This document shows, in pieces, positions 9,915-18,589 of a stretch of DNA of 64,000 nucleotides (within the stretch, counting starts at the first letter, position 1; the number at the start of each line of letters is the position of its first letter). The position numbers and the translations under genes were made by a program. The notes beneath the pieces are model-generated. The model was not told the DNA's origin. It searched no databases and saw only the letters and a list, made by a program, of their open reading frames with translations. The stretch is from Dyadobacter crusticola DSM 16708 (lineage in GTDB: Bacteria; Bacteroidota; Bacteroidia; Cytophagales; Spirosomataceae), in assembly GCF_000701505.1 (NCBI RefSeq), contig NZ_KL370787.1, positions 110,432 through 174,431 on the forward strand, given 5' to 3'.

Positions 9915-11302
9915 TTTTTCTTTACCAGGCTTGCTATCATATCAGCTTCACATACCAATTGGCCGGCTACATAGCCGCGACCACTCATTTTTACAATACC
10001 TCTTTTCATAGGAGATGTAAACTCGCATTTGAAAATAACGGTATCTCCGGGAAAAACATTACGGCGGAAGCGGCAGGCGTCGATGCCTATCAGATAGGGC
10101 CAGTAATTATCAGGATCGGGAACACTAGACAGAACGAGAATCCCGCCCGTTTGCGCCATTGCTTCAAGCTGCAATACGCCCGGCATTACAGGATTCCCCG
10201 GAAAGTGCCCTAAAAAGAATTGCTCGTTGATCGTCACGTTTTTAACCCCCACGACACTATTTTCATCCAGCGCGATGATCTTATCAATCATCTGGAATGG
10301 ATATCGGTGCGCAAGCAGGTTTCCGATCTGATTGATGTCAAAAATGGGTGCTTTGTTGGGATCGTATTGAGGTATATCCCCCTTGCCGGATTTGATCAGC
10401 TTCTTGATCTTTTTGGCAAGTGCTACATTGGCTGCGTGTCCCGGACGTGCTGCAAGGATCTGCGCCTTGATCGGCCGCCCTACCAAAGCAAGGTCACCAA
10501 TCAGGTCCAGCAGCTTATGCCGCGCCATTTCGTTGGGATAATGCAGGTCAACATTGTTTAAAATGCCTTTTGACTTGTTAACGCTGACCTTTGGTTTGTT
10601 CAAAAGCTGAGACAAATGATCCAGCTCGCCATCCTGAACTTCACGGTCTACGATTACGATCGCATTGGTCAGGTCGCCACCTTTGATCAGGTTCTGCCGG
10701 TACAATGCTTCCAGCTCATGCAGGAAAACAAAAGTGCGGCACTTGGCTATCTCATCTTTAAAAAGCGTAATATCATTCAAAGAAGCATGCTGGCTGCTGA
10801 TTACAGTAGAGTTATAGTCTACCATGACTGTCAACCTGTAATCCGAAAGCGGCAGTGCTGCCAGTTCCGTATCTTTTTCCTTATTGATGTAATGTACGTA
10901 TTCAGGAACTTCGAAGTAATTGCGGTAAGCATTTTGCTCCTCAATACCCGCGTCCATGATCGCATCGACAAACTTAATGGAGCTGCCATCCATAATCGGA
11001 GGCTCGGGACCATCGAGCTGGATAAGCACATTGTCGATCTGCAACCCTACCAAAGCTGCGAGCGTATGCTCAACTGTATGAATGCGGGCTCCGTTTTGCT
11101 CGATGGTAGTGCCTCTTGAAAGGTCAACTACATTGTCAACATCGGCATCTACAATGGGCTGATCTGGTAAATCAACGCGCTGAAACTTATATCCGTGGTT
11201 AGCCGGCGCGGGAACAAAAGTCATCGTCGCGACTACACCTGTATGTAAACCCACTCCGGTTACGGATACTGACCTGGAAATGGTTTGTTGTTTTTCGTTC
11301 AT
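9911..11302 (-). CDS. lpxC/fabZ: bifunctional UDP-3-O-acyl-GlcNAc deacetylase / 3-hydroxyacyl-ACP dehydratase
   Basis: The protein is a natural fusion, common in Bacteroidota. Residues 1 to about 310 are LpxC, the zinc-dependent deacetylase committing UDP-GlcNAc to lipid A (N-terminal VTGVGLHTG, zinc-site IHTVEHTLAAL near residue 76, and later PNEMARHKLLDLIGD). Residues from about 320 to 463 are FabZ, the hotdog-fold dehydratase of fatty acid synthesis (LLAHRYPFQMID, and GHFPGNPVMPGVLQLEAMAQ). Fusing the enzymes may balance acyl supply between phospholipid and lipid A. It sits between lpxD (51-bp gap) and lpxA (4-bp overlap) in one leftward operon. Confidence 0.97.
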   Translation of the reverse strand: MNEKQQTISRSVSVTGVGLHTGVVATMTFVPAPANHGYKFQRVDLPDQPIVDADVDNVVDLSRGTTIEQNGARIHTVEHTLAALVGLQIDNVLIQLDGPEPPIMDGSSIKFVDAIMDAGIEEQNAYRNYFEVPEYVHYINKEKDTELAALPLSDYRLTVMVDYNSTVISSQHASLNDITLFKDEIAKCRTFVFLHELEALYRQNLIKGGDLTNAIVIVDREVQDGELDHLSQLLNKPKVSVNKSKGILNNVDLHYPNEMARHKLLDLIGDLALVGRPIKAQILAARPGHAANVALAKKIKKLIKSGKGDIPQYDPNKAPIFDINQIGNLLAHRYPFQMIDKIIALDENSVVGVKNVTINEQFFLGHFPGNPVMPGVLQLEAMAQTGGILVLSSVPDPDNYWPYLIGIDACRFRRNVFPGDTVIFKCEFTSPMKRGIVKMSGRGYVAGQLVCEADMIASLVKKK

Positions 11303-11353
11303 TATATAAAAATCCTTTTCTGCATAAAGGCTTGTTGGGGTACCGGCAGTCTT

Positions 11354-12394
11354 CTATTGAAAGTCAGATGTTTCCTGTTTTCTTTCAAGATCTTTCAATC
11401 GTTCTTCCATTTCGGGCAGCCTTCTTACGAGCGCCATTGATCTCAGGTGTTCGTTCAAATCACGGGCCGGTGATCCTGAAAAAGAAAGTCCTTCTTTTTT
11501 AACAGATTTACCAAGTCCGCTTTGTGCTCCGATCTTGGTTTTGTTCGCAACCGAAATGTGGCCAACAATACCAACCTGCCCTGCAATCACGCATTGTTCG
11601 CCGATCGTTGTAGATCCGGAGATACCTGACTGTGCTGCAATTACGGTATTTTTTCCTATCTCCACATTATGCGCAATCTGCACCAGGTTATCTATTTTGA
11701 CACCTTGCCTGATAATGGTTGAGCCCATCGTAGCGCAATCAATCGTGGTATTGGAGCCGATACTCACATCGTCTTCAATAATAACGTTACCAAGCTGCGG
11801 GATCGCTTTATAGCTTCCGTCGGTCTGCGGAGCAAACCCGAAACCATCGCTGCCGATTACCGCATTGGCGGAGATCACGCAGTTTTTACCAACAATTGTA
11901 TTCTGATAAATCCGTGCGCCGGGATGCACTACCGTGTTATCGCCGATAGTCACATTGTCGCCGAGGAAAGTATTGGGGTATATCTTTACATTATCGCCGA
12001 CAATGCAATTTTTACCAATATAAGAGAAAGCCCCGCGGTAAACATCCTCTCCTACGTGGCTGTTTTCGCCGATAAAGCTGGGTTGTTCAATGCCGGACTT
12101 ATTTTTTGCAAGTCGTTTTTGATATTCCTCAAGAAGGATTGTAAATGCAGTGTAAGCGTTTTCGACGTAGATTAATGTGGCCGAAACTTCTTTTTTAGGG
12201 ACAAAGTCTTTGTTAACTATAACCGCAGAAGAGCCGGTTGAATAAACGTAAGGTTCGTATTTACTGTTGGCTAAAAAAGAGATGCAGCCCGGACGCCCTT
12301 CTTCAATTTTAGCAGCCGAATCAATTGTAATTTCTTCATTTCCAACAATGGTTCCATCAAGCATTTGGGCAATCTCGCTGACAGTAAATTTCAT
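11354..12394 (-). CDS. lpxD: UDP-3-O-(3-hydroxyacyl)glucosamine N-acyltransferase
   Basis: LpxD adds the second 3-hydroxyacyl chain, on nitrogen, in lipid A synthesis. The 346-residue size is typical. The first 100 residues form the uridine-binding domain (opens MKFTVSEIAQMLDG, with GCISFLANSKYEPYVY). Residues 105-310 are hexapeptide beta-helix repeats, including IAHNVEIGKNTVIAAQSGISGS around the catalytic His, and a short C-terminal helix follows. It precedes lpxC/fabZ with a 51-bp gap and follows the HD-domain gene by about 80 bp, all leftward. Confidence 0.97.
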   Translation of the reverse strand: MKFTVSEIAQMLDGTIVGNEEITIDSAAKIEEGRPGCISFLANSKYEPYVYSTGSSAVIVNKDFVPKKEVSATLIYVENAYTAFTILLEEYQKRLAKNKSGIEQPSFIGENSHVGEDVYRGAFSYIGKNCIVGDNVKIYPNTFLGDNVTIGDNTVVHPGARIYQNTIVGKNCVISANAVIGSDGFGFAPQTDGSYKAIPQLGNVIIEDDVSIGSNTTIDCATMGSTIIRQGVKIDNLVQIAHNVEIGKNTVIAAQSGISGSTTIGEQCVIAGQVGIVGHISVANKTKIGAQSGLGKSVKKEGLSFSGSPARDLNEHLRSMALVRRLPEMEERLKDLERKQETSDFQ

Positions 12395-12475
12395 ATTTTT
12401 CGGCTAATTTCGGGTAATGTGTTTCGAGTATGTTGCGTAAATAATTAAGAGGGCTCCTTCTTGATATGATCCTTA

Positions 12476-13714
12476 CTAACCACGCAAAGATACATTTTTA
12501 GCCCAACATACATAGTACTTGCGTACAATCTTAGTCAGTGCTTCGATGGTCGGAATATCCGATGCATCCGCTATATCAAGTAAATTACCGTTCTTCATTT
12601 TCACGCGAATAGGATCTTGTTCTTTGGCATAAGCCCAGTTGGTGGTTTCGCCTTCGATCAGAAAATACGCCATTTCTTCCTCCCTTACGCCGGCACTCCG
12701 CAACCGCTTGCGCAGGGGTTCCAGCACTTCTTCACCGGGCTGCTGATCGTAAAACTGGATTTTGAACAAATCTCGGTCCAGTAACTTCTTGCATAAAACG
12801 GACAAAACCAGGTCTTCGTGTGTTTTCCAGCCCTTCACGGAAGCCCATACGTCATTATCGTCCAATCCGTTGAAAGCTTGCATTAAACCCGGCTCAGAAT
12901 CAAAGTCCCCGATCGTGAACCTGTTATGCAAAAACCTGTCAAAATCAGGCGTAGCAAACAATCTGGTGCCATTTGCTGTCAATTCACGCGCACGGTAAAG
13001 GATCTGGGTCAACATTGCCTGCGCACTCAGGAGCGTTTTGTGGAGGTATACCTGCCAGTACATCAGGCGGCGTGCATGCAGGAAATTCTCTATGCTTAAA
13101 AGCGCCTTTTCCTCTACCACAAGTTCATCTCCGCTGATATCAAGCATTTTAATCAGCCTGTCGGCGCCAATGGAACCTTCTATCACCCCGGTGTAAAAAC
13201 TATCGCGATTGAGGTAATCCATCCGGTCCATATCGAGCTGACTGGAAATCATCTGGTGAAAAAACTGCCGCGGATAGGTGCCTTCAAACATTTGAATGGC
13301 CATATCTAAGCGTCCATTCATTTGCCTGTTGAGTTCCTTCATCATCGAAAGGGTAATTGCCTCATGCTCGACGCCGGGCAGCATTACGCTTTCAAGTACA
13401 TGCGAAAAAGGGCCGTGGCCGAGATCATGCAGGAGGATAGCGGCCTGCGCAGCTTCAAGCTCCGATTGCCAGATCAGGTGTCCTTTTTCCTGTAAAGCCT
13501 TCAATGCCTGGCTCATCAGGTGCATCGCGCCAAGTGCGTGGTGAAAGCGTGTGTGCAATGCGCCCGGGTAAACGATATCAGCGAGCCCAAGCTGCTTGAT
13601 TCTTCTAAGTCGCTGCAAAAAGGGGTGATCTACGAGGTCGTAAAGCAGATCAGATGAAATCGTGATGAACCCGTAAACCGGATCGTTAATTATCTTTCTT
13701 TTATTCAAAGCCAA
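12476..13714 (-). CDS. HD domain phosphohydrolase (SAMHD1/dGTPase-like)
   Basis: The metal-binding HD signature is complete: HTRFHHALGAMHL near residue 48, LLHDLGHGPFSHVLE near residue 94, and the downstream SQLDMDRMDYLNRDS. Such proteins hydrolyse dNTPs or related nucleotides in the cytoplasm; the substrate here is not known. The reading frame stays open to a TTG at 13750 and has no ATG at its head. I prefer the TTG at 13714, because GGAG lies five bases upstream and it gives the conserved beginning MALNKRKIINDPVYGF; TTG at 13708 is also possible. In related genomes this gene commonly leads the lpxD-lpxC/fabZ-lpxA operon, as it does here. Confidence 0.88.
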   Translation of the reverse strand: MALNKRKIINDPVYGFITISSDLLYDLVDHPFLQRLRRIKQLGLADIVYPGALHTRFHHALGAMHLMSQALKALQEKGHLIWQSELEAAQAAILLHDLGHGPFSHVLESVMLPGVEHEAITLSMMKELNRQMNGRLDMAIQMFEGTYPRQFFHQMISSQLDMDRMDYLNRDSFYTGVIEGSIGADRLIKMLDISGDELVVEEKALLSIENFLHARRLMYWQVYLHKTLLSAQAMLTQILYRARELTANGTRLFATPDFDRFLHNRFTIGDFDSEPGLMQAFNGLDDNDVWASVKGWKTHEDLVLSVLCKKLLDRDLFKIQFYDQQPGEEVLEPLRKRLRSAGVREEEMAYFLIEGETTNWAYAKEQDPIRVKMKNGNLLDIADASDIPTIEALTKIVRKYYVCWAKNVSLRG

Positions 13715-13774
13715 TTTTTCTCCAAAAGTAATAAAAGAAGCAACGGACAAAAGCAGTTATTCTTGCCATGATCG

Positions 13775-13805
13775 TTTGGAGATTTGCACGGTTTAGCTAT
13801 TTTTG
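13775..13805 (+). promoter_or_regulatory. consensus promoter of the tRNA gene
   Basis: TTTG at 13775-13778 and TATTTTTG at 13798-13805 are separated by exactly 19 bp, matching the Bacteroidota -33/-7 promoter consensus. Transcription would begin near 13812 and run into the tRNA. Confidence 0.7.
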
Positions 13806-13828
13806 CACTCCAAACAAGAGTTTGGACG

Positions 13829-13875
13829 AGCTTATAGCTCACAAAACGTTTGCCCGGTCGGTTAGAGCAACTGAC
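13829..13875 (+). pseudogene. degenerate 5'-half copy of the adjacent tRNA
   Basis: Two blocks identical to the following tRNA occur here: TATAGCTCA at 13833-13841 and an 18-base block starting TCGGTTAGAGC at 13858-13875. An unrelated insert of 16 bases sits in what would be the D loop. The copy stops before the anticodon. It lies within the predicted transcript and 15 bp before the intact tRNA. Confidence 0.6.
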
Positions 13876-13890
13876 ATACTTGCTACTAAG

Positions 13891-13964
13891 GGGCCTATAG
13901 CTCATTCGGTTAGAGCAACTGACTCATAATCAGTAGGTGCCTGGTTCGATCCCAGGTGGGCCCA
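13891..13964 (+). tRNA. tRNA with anticodon CAU (elongator Met or lysidine-type Ile2)
   Basis: The 74-base cloverleaf is complete: acceptor GGGCCTA paired with TGGGCCC (one U-G), D stem GCTC/GAGC, anticodon stem ACTGA/TCAGT with loop CTCATAA, T stem CCTGG/CCAGG with loop TTCGATC, and discriminator A. The 3' CCA is not encoded. The anticodon stem lacks the three G-C pairs of an initiator, so it is elongator Met or Ile2(CAU). It is the integration target of the 35.5-kb element that follows. Confidence 0.93.
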
Positions 13965-13965
13965 C
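13921..13965 (+). repeat. attL: tRNA 3' segment, left copy
   Basis: This runs from the anticodon loop to one base past the tRNA discriminator. It matches the right copy at 44 of 45 positions; the only difference is C at 13951 versus T at 49455, in the T loop. Confidence 0.92.
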
Positions 13966-13974
13966 TTGAAATTC

Positions 13975-14008
13975 AAGCACTTAGCATTAATCTGCTAGGT
14001 GCTTTTTT
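13975..14008 (+). terminator. rho-independent terminator after the tRNA
   Basis: A 12-bp hairpin (AAGCACTTAGCA with TGCTAGGTGCTT, one G-U pair) is followed by a T run. It now lies just inside the left end of the element. Confidence 0.8.
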
Positions 14009-14016
14009 CGTTGGCG

Positions 14017-14035
14017 GCCTACAAAATAGCCTACA
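14017..14035 (+). repeat. candidate integrase arm-type site, left end
   Basis: Two GCCTAC units 11 bp apart (GCCTACAAAATAGCCTACA) match the motif near the right end (49279-49297) at 17 of 19 bases, in the same orientation. Confidence 0.5.
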
Positions 14036-14349
14036 TTCTTTCTTGTTGTGCACCCGTAACCAGCAATTCCACCTGCTCGCATTTTCAATCCCTTCACTTT
14101 TTGGAATGAAATCCATAGTGATTTTACAGACTTGGGCTGTCGTCGAGGTTAGTCACTTAGATCACGCTGTGTTTTACGGTAGCTAGGAAAGCTTCCTTTT
14201 TCAAGCGGGGAAAGGATAGGAAGGGCAAAAAGTGCAGTGGCTTTTCATTGCTTAGTTCTTATTGACACAGCGCCAAAACCGTTAGCTAAGATTTCAAAAA
14301 CTGGTTGAAACATTGCATTATATTGCATTCTCCACAAACTCAACTTATT

Positions 14350-15384
14350 ATGAAAACACTGTTTACAATTCTCCTGTTTCTTGCGACATTTAGTTCTTTT
14401 TCACAAACCAAAGATGACAACAAACCCATACCGACATTGGGTCCCTACTTTTGGACTGTTAGAGTTCCCATGACAGAGGTTGATATCGAAGGTGAGGATA
14501 CCGAAACGCCTGCTGTTAAAAAGTTGTCGATACCTCATCAGTATTTTGAAATAATAGAAATCAATCAAGATGAAAATTATGCCATTATTACAATTTCAAG
14601 ATCTGATGACCCTGTGCGGGCGGATTATTACAATTTCAAGGCAGTAGAACCCCTAACTGACGAAGAAATAATCAAATTGGATAACAAAAAAGAACCTGAT
14701 CCCATATTACAAGAGAATCATGAATCTGATGGTTGGGGTAAAAAAATAAACAAATCTGATTCAGCCAGCCTTAAAATACCAGCCGAGGAGGTATCAAGGA
14801 GGAAGATTAAGAAGAGTCTAACACGTCCCCTATTTGCGGAAAATCGTTATCAAGAAAACGATCTCGATCCCTCAAAACAGCTTAGGTACTTTAAAGTTCC
14901 ACTAGATTTGATCCAGTTATACGCTACTAAAAATACATATAATCCTCTATCCTTCGAATTTGGGCTAGTAAACTTTCCCTTCAAATATCGTCTCGCAAAA
15001 GCGAGGAGCAGTTTTAATGGCTCATTCAACTTTGGAGCGGCTCTAGGGTTCAATTTTAGAAAAAAAAGCTATAAAACTACCTCATTCTCTTTTATCACTG
15101 GCTATAGCGTTTCTAGCACGACCCTTGAGACATCGGACGTTAGACGTAACATGCCAGATTTAGCAGAAACCAATGATTTCACGTCCATATCATTTTCTGC
15201 AGGCCCTATGATAGAAAATAACCGAGTCCAATTGGGGTTATTTCTTGGCTTCGATTTCCTTGGAAGACTTAACCAAGATCGTTACGGGTGGCATCATCAA
15301 GGGAAGCCCTGGTTCAGCATCGGATTTGGCTATACTATATTTTCGAAACAGGAAGAAAAGGCATCGAATTCAACAAATCCCTAA
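14350..15384 (+). CDS. secreted protein of unknown function, possible outer-membrane beta-barrel (344 aa)
   Basis: The start at 14350 gives a clean Sec signal peptide ending Phe-Ser-Gln near residue 19; the upstream in-frame start at 14305 would bury it. The middle is charged and acidic. The last 140 residues alternate aromatic and small residues in strand-length blocks (FNFGAALGFNFRK, SFSFITGYSVSS, GLFLGFDFLG, FSIGFGYTIF), which suggests a beta-barrel at the outer membrane. I do not recognise the family. It is the first gene inside the left end of the element and is followed by a strong terminator, so it looks like a stand-alone cargo gene. Its function is unknown. Confidence 0.7.
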   Translation: MKTLFTILLFLATFSSFSQTKDDNKPIPTLGPYFWTVRVPMTEVDIEGEDTETPAVKKLSIPHQYFEIIEINQDENYAIITISRSDDPVRADYYNFKAVEPLTDEEIIKLDNKKEPDPILQENHESDGWGKKINKSDSASLKIPAEEVSRRKIKKSLTRPLFAENRYQENDLDPSKQLRYFKVPLDLIQLYATKNTYNPLSFEFGLVNFPFKYRLAKARSSFNGSFNFGAALGFNFRKKSYKTTSFSFITGYSVSSTTLETSDVRRNMPDLAETNDFTSISFSAGPMIENNRVQLGLFLGFDFLGRLNQDRYGWHHQGKPWFSIGFGYTIFSKQEEKASNSTNP

Positions 15385-15486
15385 ATTCAAAGCATCAGTC
15401 CTCAAAAAATACCCTCGCTGTGTCGTATGCATCATTACCTTGTTTACCACATTCTTCCGGATTCCACTCCGGCTCTGGGTACATTT

Positions 15487-15527
15487 AAAGAGCACAAATG
15501 GTTGATTTTCAACAGTTTGTGCTCTTT
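15487..15527 (+). terminator. strong rho-independent terminator
   Basis: A perfect 12-bp stem (AAAGAGCACAAA with TTTGTGCTCTTT) and a T tract, 100 bp after the preceding gene. Confidence 0.85.
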
Positions 15528-16200
15528 TTTATTTAACAGGTTACGTATTTGGTTACGCATTTACAAGCTAGCTAAACCTAGGCTTACCCGTAATCCGGAT
15601 ATTTCAGAAGTGCGATTGAAGCCATTTATTTAATAGGGACTGCCCCTCCTTGAGTTTTGCTTTTATAATATTAAACCGGTATGCTCACTTCTTCGGTTTG
15701 TATCCTTAAGGGCGTTGGTATCAGTATACACTAGTTTGTCAGCGCGAGTAACATGTGTTTGAAAGTACCATTTGTCTGGCCGCGCTCTTTGACCATTATC
15801 CGTAATGTTTGGTTCTCGTTGGAGAAAAGTTCCTTGACGCAATCTCCCTGTAAGCCTACACCTTAACTCAATGTCCATTTACAGGTATCAAGCCTACCAT
15901 ACGATTTTAGCGATAACAAGTAGAAAATATATCCATGTTACTTGGGGAATAATATTGTATATGCGCCGCGGTGATAAGCATCGTATTACTATCACCTCTT
16001 TCCCATCTCCCCAAGAAGTTCCCGACATACATACCAGGTTTAATAAATTTTCGGACGAAAAATGATCAGAAAAAACATACAAATCCGCAATGAATTTGAT
16101 TTGTACACGAAACTGATAGAAAAAAATTAGCTCATTGAGGAACAATACATCGAGCTTACCGAAATTGGTGGTCATTTATCAGTATTTAACTTATGTACGT
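15528..16200. other. 670-bp stretch without a supported gene
   Basis: Only short frames with poor starts occur on either strand (15871-16065 plus, 15894-16175 minus), and they overlap each other. Two AGCCTAC heptamers (15853-15859 and 15891-15897) resemble the end repeats, but a 7-mer is expected by chance at this frequency. The promoter of the next gene should lie at its right edge. Confidence 0.5.
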
Positions 16201-18558
16201 ATGAAATTAACTTTGCTCCACTTGTTGATTTTATTGGCGACTGTAAGCGCCTCTACGCTGGGCTATTCCCAATCGCGTGATCCAATTAAATTCACTCTCG
16301 CCACGAGCGTTACGGCTGTTAACCTTGATGAAGATTTTGAAATCGTCATTAGGGCTCAACGCCTTGACTTTCCTGCGCAAACCGCCTTCATATTCAAGGA
16401 TCTGTACTCCTTTAGAATCAAAGTAATTTTGCCTAGTGGATTTGTGCATACTGGTGGAACATATCTAGAAAACATTGGTACTACATTGTCTTCCTCTCAA
16501 CCCGAGGTATCTTACACCATTAGAGGCAGGTTCACTGAAATTAGCGATGCAAACCGATTTACACTCCTTCGCACTATCAACGGCATCGCAGGTACTGACC
16601 GATTCGTTGCGGTTGCCAGCTTAGCATTTGCAACTAGTGAACCGGACCAAGGTGCTCTAAGTAAGAGTAAACAATCGGCAATGCTGCAGCTAAATAACTT
16701 TGGCCTTGTCCCATACACCACGGTGGAAGGTCTTCGGTCAGGTCTGACGGGAGGAACTGACGTAGCAATGGTGGTGAATAATGATCGAGTATATACATTT
16801 AGACGAGACACATTGAGCACCGCACCTGACAATGGTGCGACAGTCGTATCAGACTCCAGTTACCGGTATCACATTGATTCGGATCATATTACACCAGAAA
16901 TGTTCGGTGCAAAGGGAAATGGCATCGATAACGATCTATCAGCCTTCCAAAATGCTTTGGAGGTTCTAAATGCCGCCGGTGGCGGGAAATTAGTACTTGC
17001 AGCTAAAAGCTATGTTCTCAATAATGACTATTCTAACAAACTCAATGGCGTGCTCAAGATTAAGACGCCAATTGAGATTGTAGGGAGTCACGGGACTACT
17101 ATCAGGTATAACTATGGACAGGCGCCGCTGTTTCACTTTCAAAACGCAAGTCATATACGCGTTGAAGGGATTGATTTTGCATATACAGGTTCTCAACCCA
17201 CGGTATTCCCAAATTCCTACACTGCATTTCTGTCCTACATGGGAATAGCAAAATACTGGGCTGGCTCATCGTCAGAAATGTGTGTCACGCTAAATCTGTT
17301 AGGCTGTGACAATTACTCTCTGAACAATCTTCGATTTTATAGTGAGACTAAAGATAACAATCATTGTATCGGATATGCGATAATTTTAAAAGGAAAAGAT
17401 GGTATGATAGACCCTGCCGTAGGTGGACGGTTGAAGAACATAAGCTTTTCTGAGTTCCAGATGGGAGTCTATATGAGCTTACAAAGTCAGTTTGTCATAG
17501 ACGGGCTTCATGCTAACTTCCGAGGATCTAGCGCTAATATACCCCCAGGCCACGTGGTCTATGTAGTAGATGCAGTTGATGGTACACGGGACACCTATTC
17601 TGAGGATGGTTTGATTCAGAATATCACAGAGGGGCCAAATGTCTATGCAGCTGATTTAGGTACCTTATCATTGAAGGGAATGAAACGCTGCGTCATCACG
17701 AATGTATTCTCACAACATCCAGGTGGGCTCATACAAAGCATACAGAAAGCTCAAGATTGCATATACGAAAATCTTAGCTGGTCAAACTATGAAAATATTG
17801 CCAGAAACCCCATAATCAATCTTTCGAGCACGTCAAGAAAAGAACGCCTTCTTTTTCGCAATATATCCTTAGACTCAGGCCCTACGTTTGTCAGAGCAAT
17901 TGAGTTTACCCAGGCCGCTGCAGCAGATGTTACAAGCATAAGGTTTGACGACATACTCATCCGTAGCCTCCCATATACAGATTCCGGTCCCAGGGACGAA
18001 ATATTACACGGTCGGGCGTCAGGAGAGATAGTTATGACAAATATCCGCTATTATCCCACCGGATTTGATGCCTCTAAGACTACTTGTCTTATCTTAAGAA
18101 TGGAGCCAGGATCAAGCGACATCCAGCTAAACGCAGACATTTTTGGCCCCTACGCGCGGAGTCCTATTAACGAAATTTCCGGGCCAATCGAGAGGCGCGA
18201 AATATTAATTAACTCAATCCCAATTTACAATCAATATAACCGACCCAGTATTACTCCGAAGATTGGACAGCTCGCGTATCAGACAGACGGAGATGAAGGT
18301 TACTACATAAATCGATCAGCCGGCTGGACGAAAGTCGTCACGCGTGCTGAAGGAGACAGTCGATATACCAGGTATTTGGTCGACTTGTCGAACCTAGTTC
18401 AAACAAAGGCTTCCCTAAATGCTACTTACGGAGCAGAACCAGCCGGAACTACAATCTACTTCCCTAATCAGACAGGCGGAGCCATGGATTATAGAAAGAA
18501 AACAAGCTCATCAACGAGTGATTGGGAGATATCTAAACCAGAACTCGTTGGTCCGTGA
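16201..18558 (+). CDS. secreted tailspike-like protein with pectate-lyase-type beta-helix, paralogue 1 (785 aa)
   Basis: The start at 16201 gives a Sec signal peptide (cut after about residue 25, Gly-Tyr-Ser-Gln). Residues 26-160 form an Ig-like beta-sandwich shared with the next gene (DPIKFTL, DEDFEIVIRA, SGFVHTGG). Residues 215-260 hold the segment usual in phage tailspikes before the helix (STAPDNGATVV, then PEMFGAKGNGIDND). A right-handed beta-helix of the pectate lyase 3 type follows to about residue 680. The last 50 residues (KASLNATYG, WEISKPEL) recur in the next gene and in the tail-fibre accessory protein at 27149. A signal peptide on such an architecture is unusual. A polysaccharide-binding or polysaccharide-cleaving secreted protein is inferred; the substrate is unknown. 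Confidence 0.8.
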   Translation: MKLTLLHLLILLATVSASTLGYSQSRDPIKFTLATSVTAVNLDEDFEIVIRAQRLDFPAQTAFIFKDLYSFRIKVILPSGFVHTGGTYLENIGTTLSSSQPEVSYTIRGRFTEISDANRFTLLRTINGIAGTDRFVAVASLAFATSEPDQGALSKSKQSAMLQLNNFGLVPYTTVEGLRSGLTGGTDVAMVVNNDRVYTFRRDTLSTAPDNGATVVSDSSYRYHIDSDHITPEMFGAKGNGIDNDLSAFQNALEVLNAAGGGKLVLAAKSYVLNNDYSNKLNGVLKIKTPIEIVGSHGTTIRYNYGQAPLFHFQNASHIRVEGIDFAYTGSQPTVFPNSYTAFLSYMGIAKYWAGSSSEMCVTLNLLGCDNYSLNNLRFYSETKDNNHCIGYAIILKGKDGMIDPAVGGRLKNISFSEFQMGVYMSLQSQFVIDGLHANFRGSSANIPPGHVVYVVDAVDGTRDTYSEDGLIQNITEGPNVYAADLGTLSLKGMKRCVITNVFSQHPGGLIQSIQKAQDCIYENLSWSNYENIARNPIINLSSTSRKERLLFRNISLDSGPTFVRAIEFTQAAAADVTSIRFDDILIRSLPYTDSGPRDEILHGRASGEIVMTNIRYYPTGFDASKTTCLILRMEPGSSDIQLNADIFGPYARSPINEISGPIERREILINSIPIYNQYNRPSITPKIGQLAYQTDGDEGYYINRSAGWTKVVTRAEGDSRYTRYLVDLSNLVQTKASLNATYGAEPAGTTIYFPNQTGGAMDYRKKTSSSTSDWEISKPELVGP

Positions 18559-18589
18559 GGCCTGTCTTTATAACTTAACAATTAAACCC

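Noticed and set aside
15853..15897. Two extra AGCCTAC heptamers taken as more integrase arm sites
   Set aside because: A 7-mer is expected about four times in the element by chance, and these lack the double-repeat spacing of the end sites.
15871..16175. Overlapping short frames on both strands before the first tailspike-like gene
   Set aside because: They overlap each other on opposite strands with poor starts and have no recognisable sequence.
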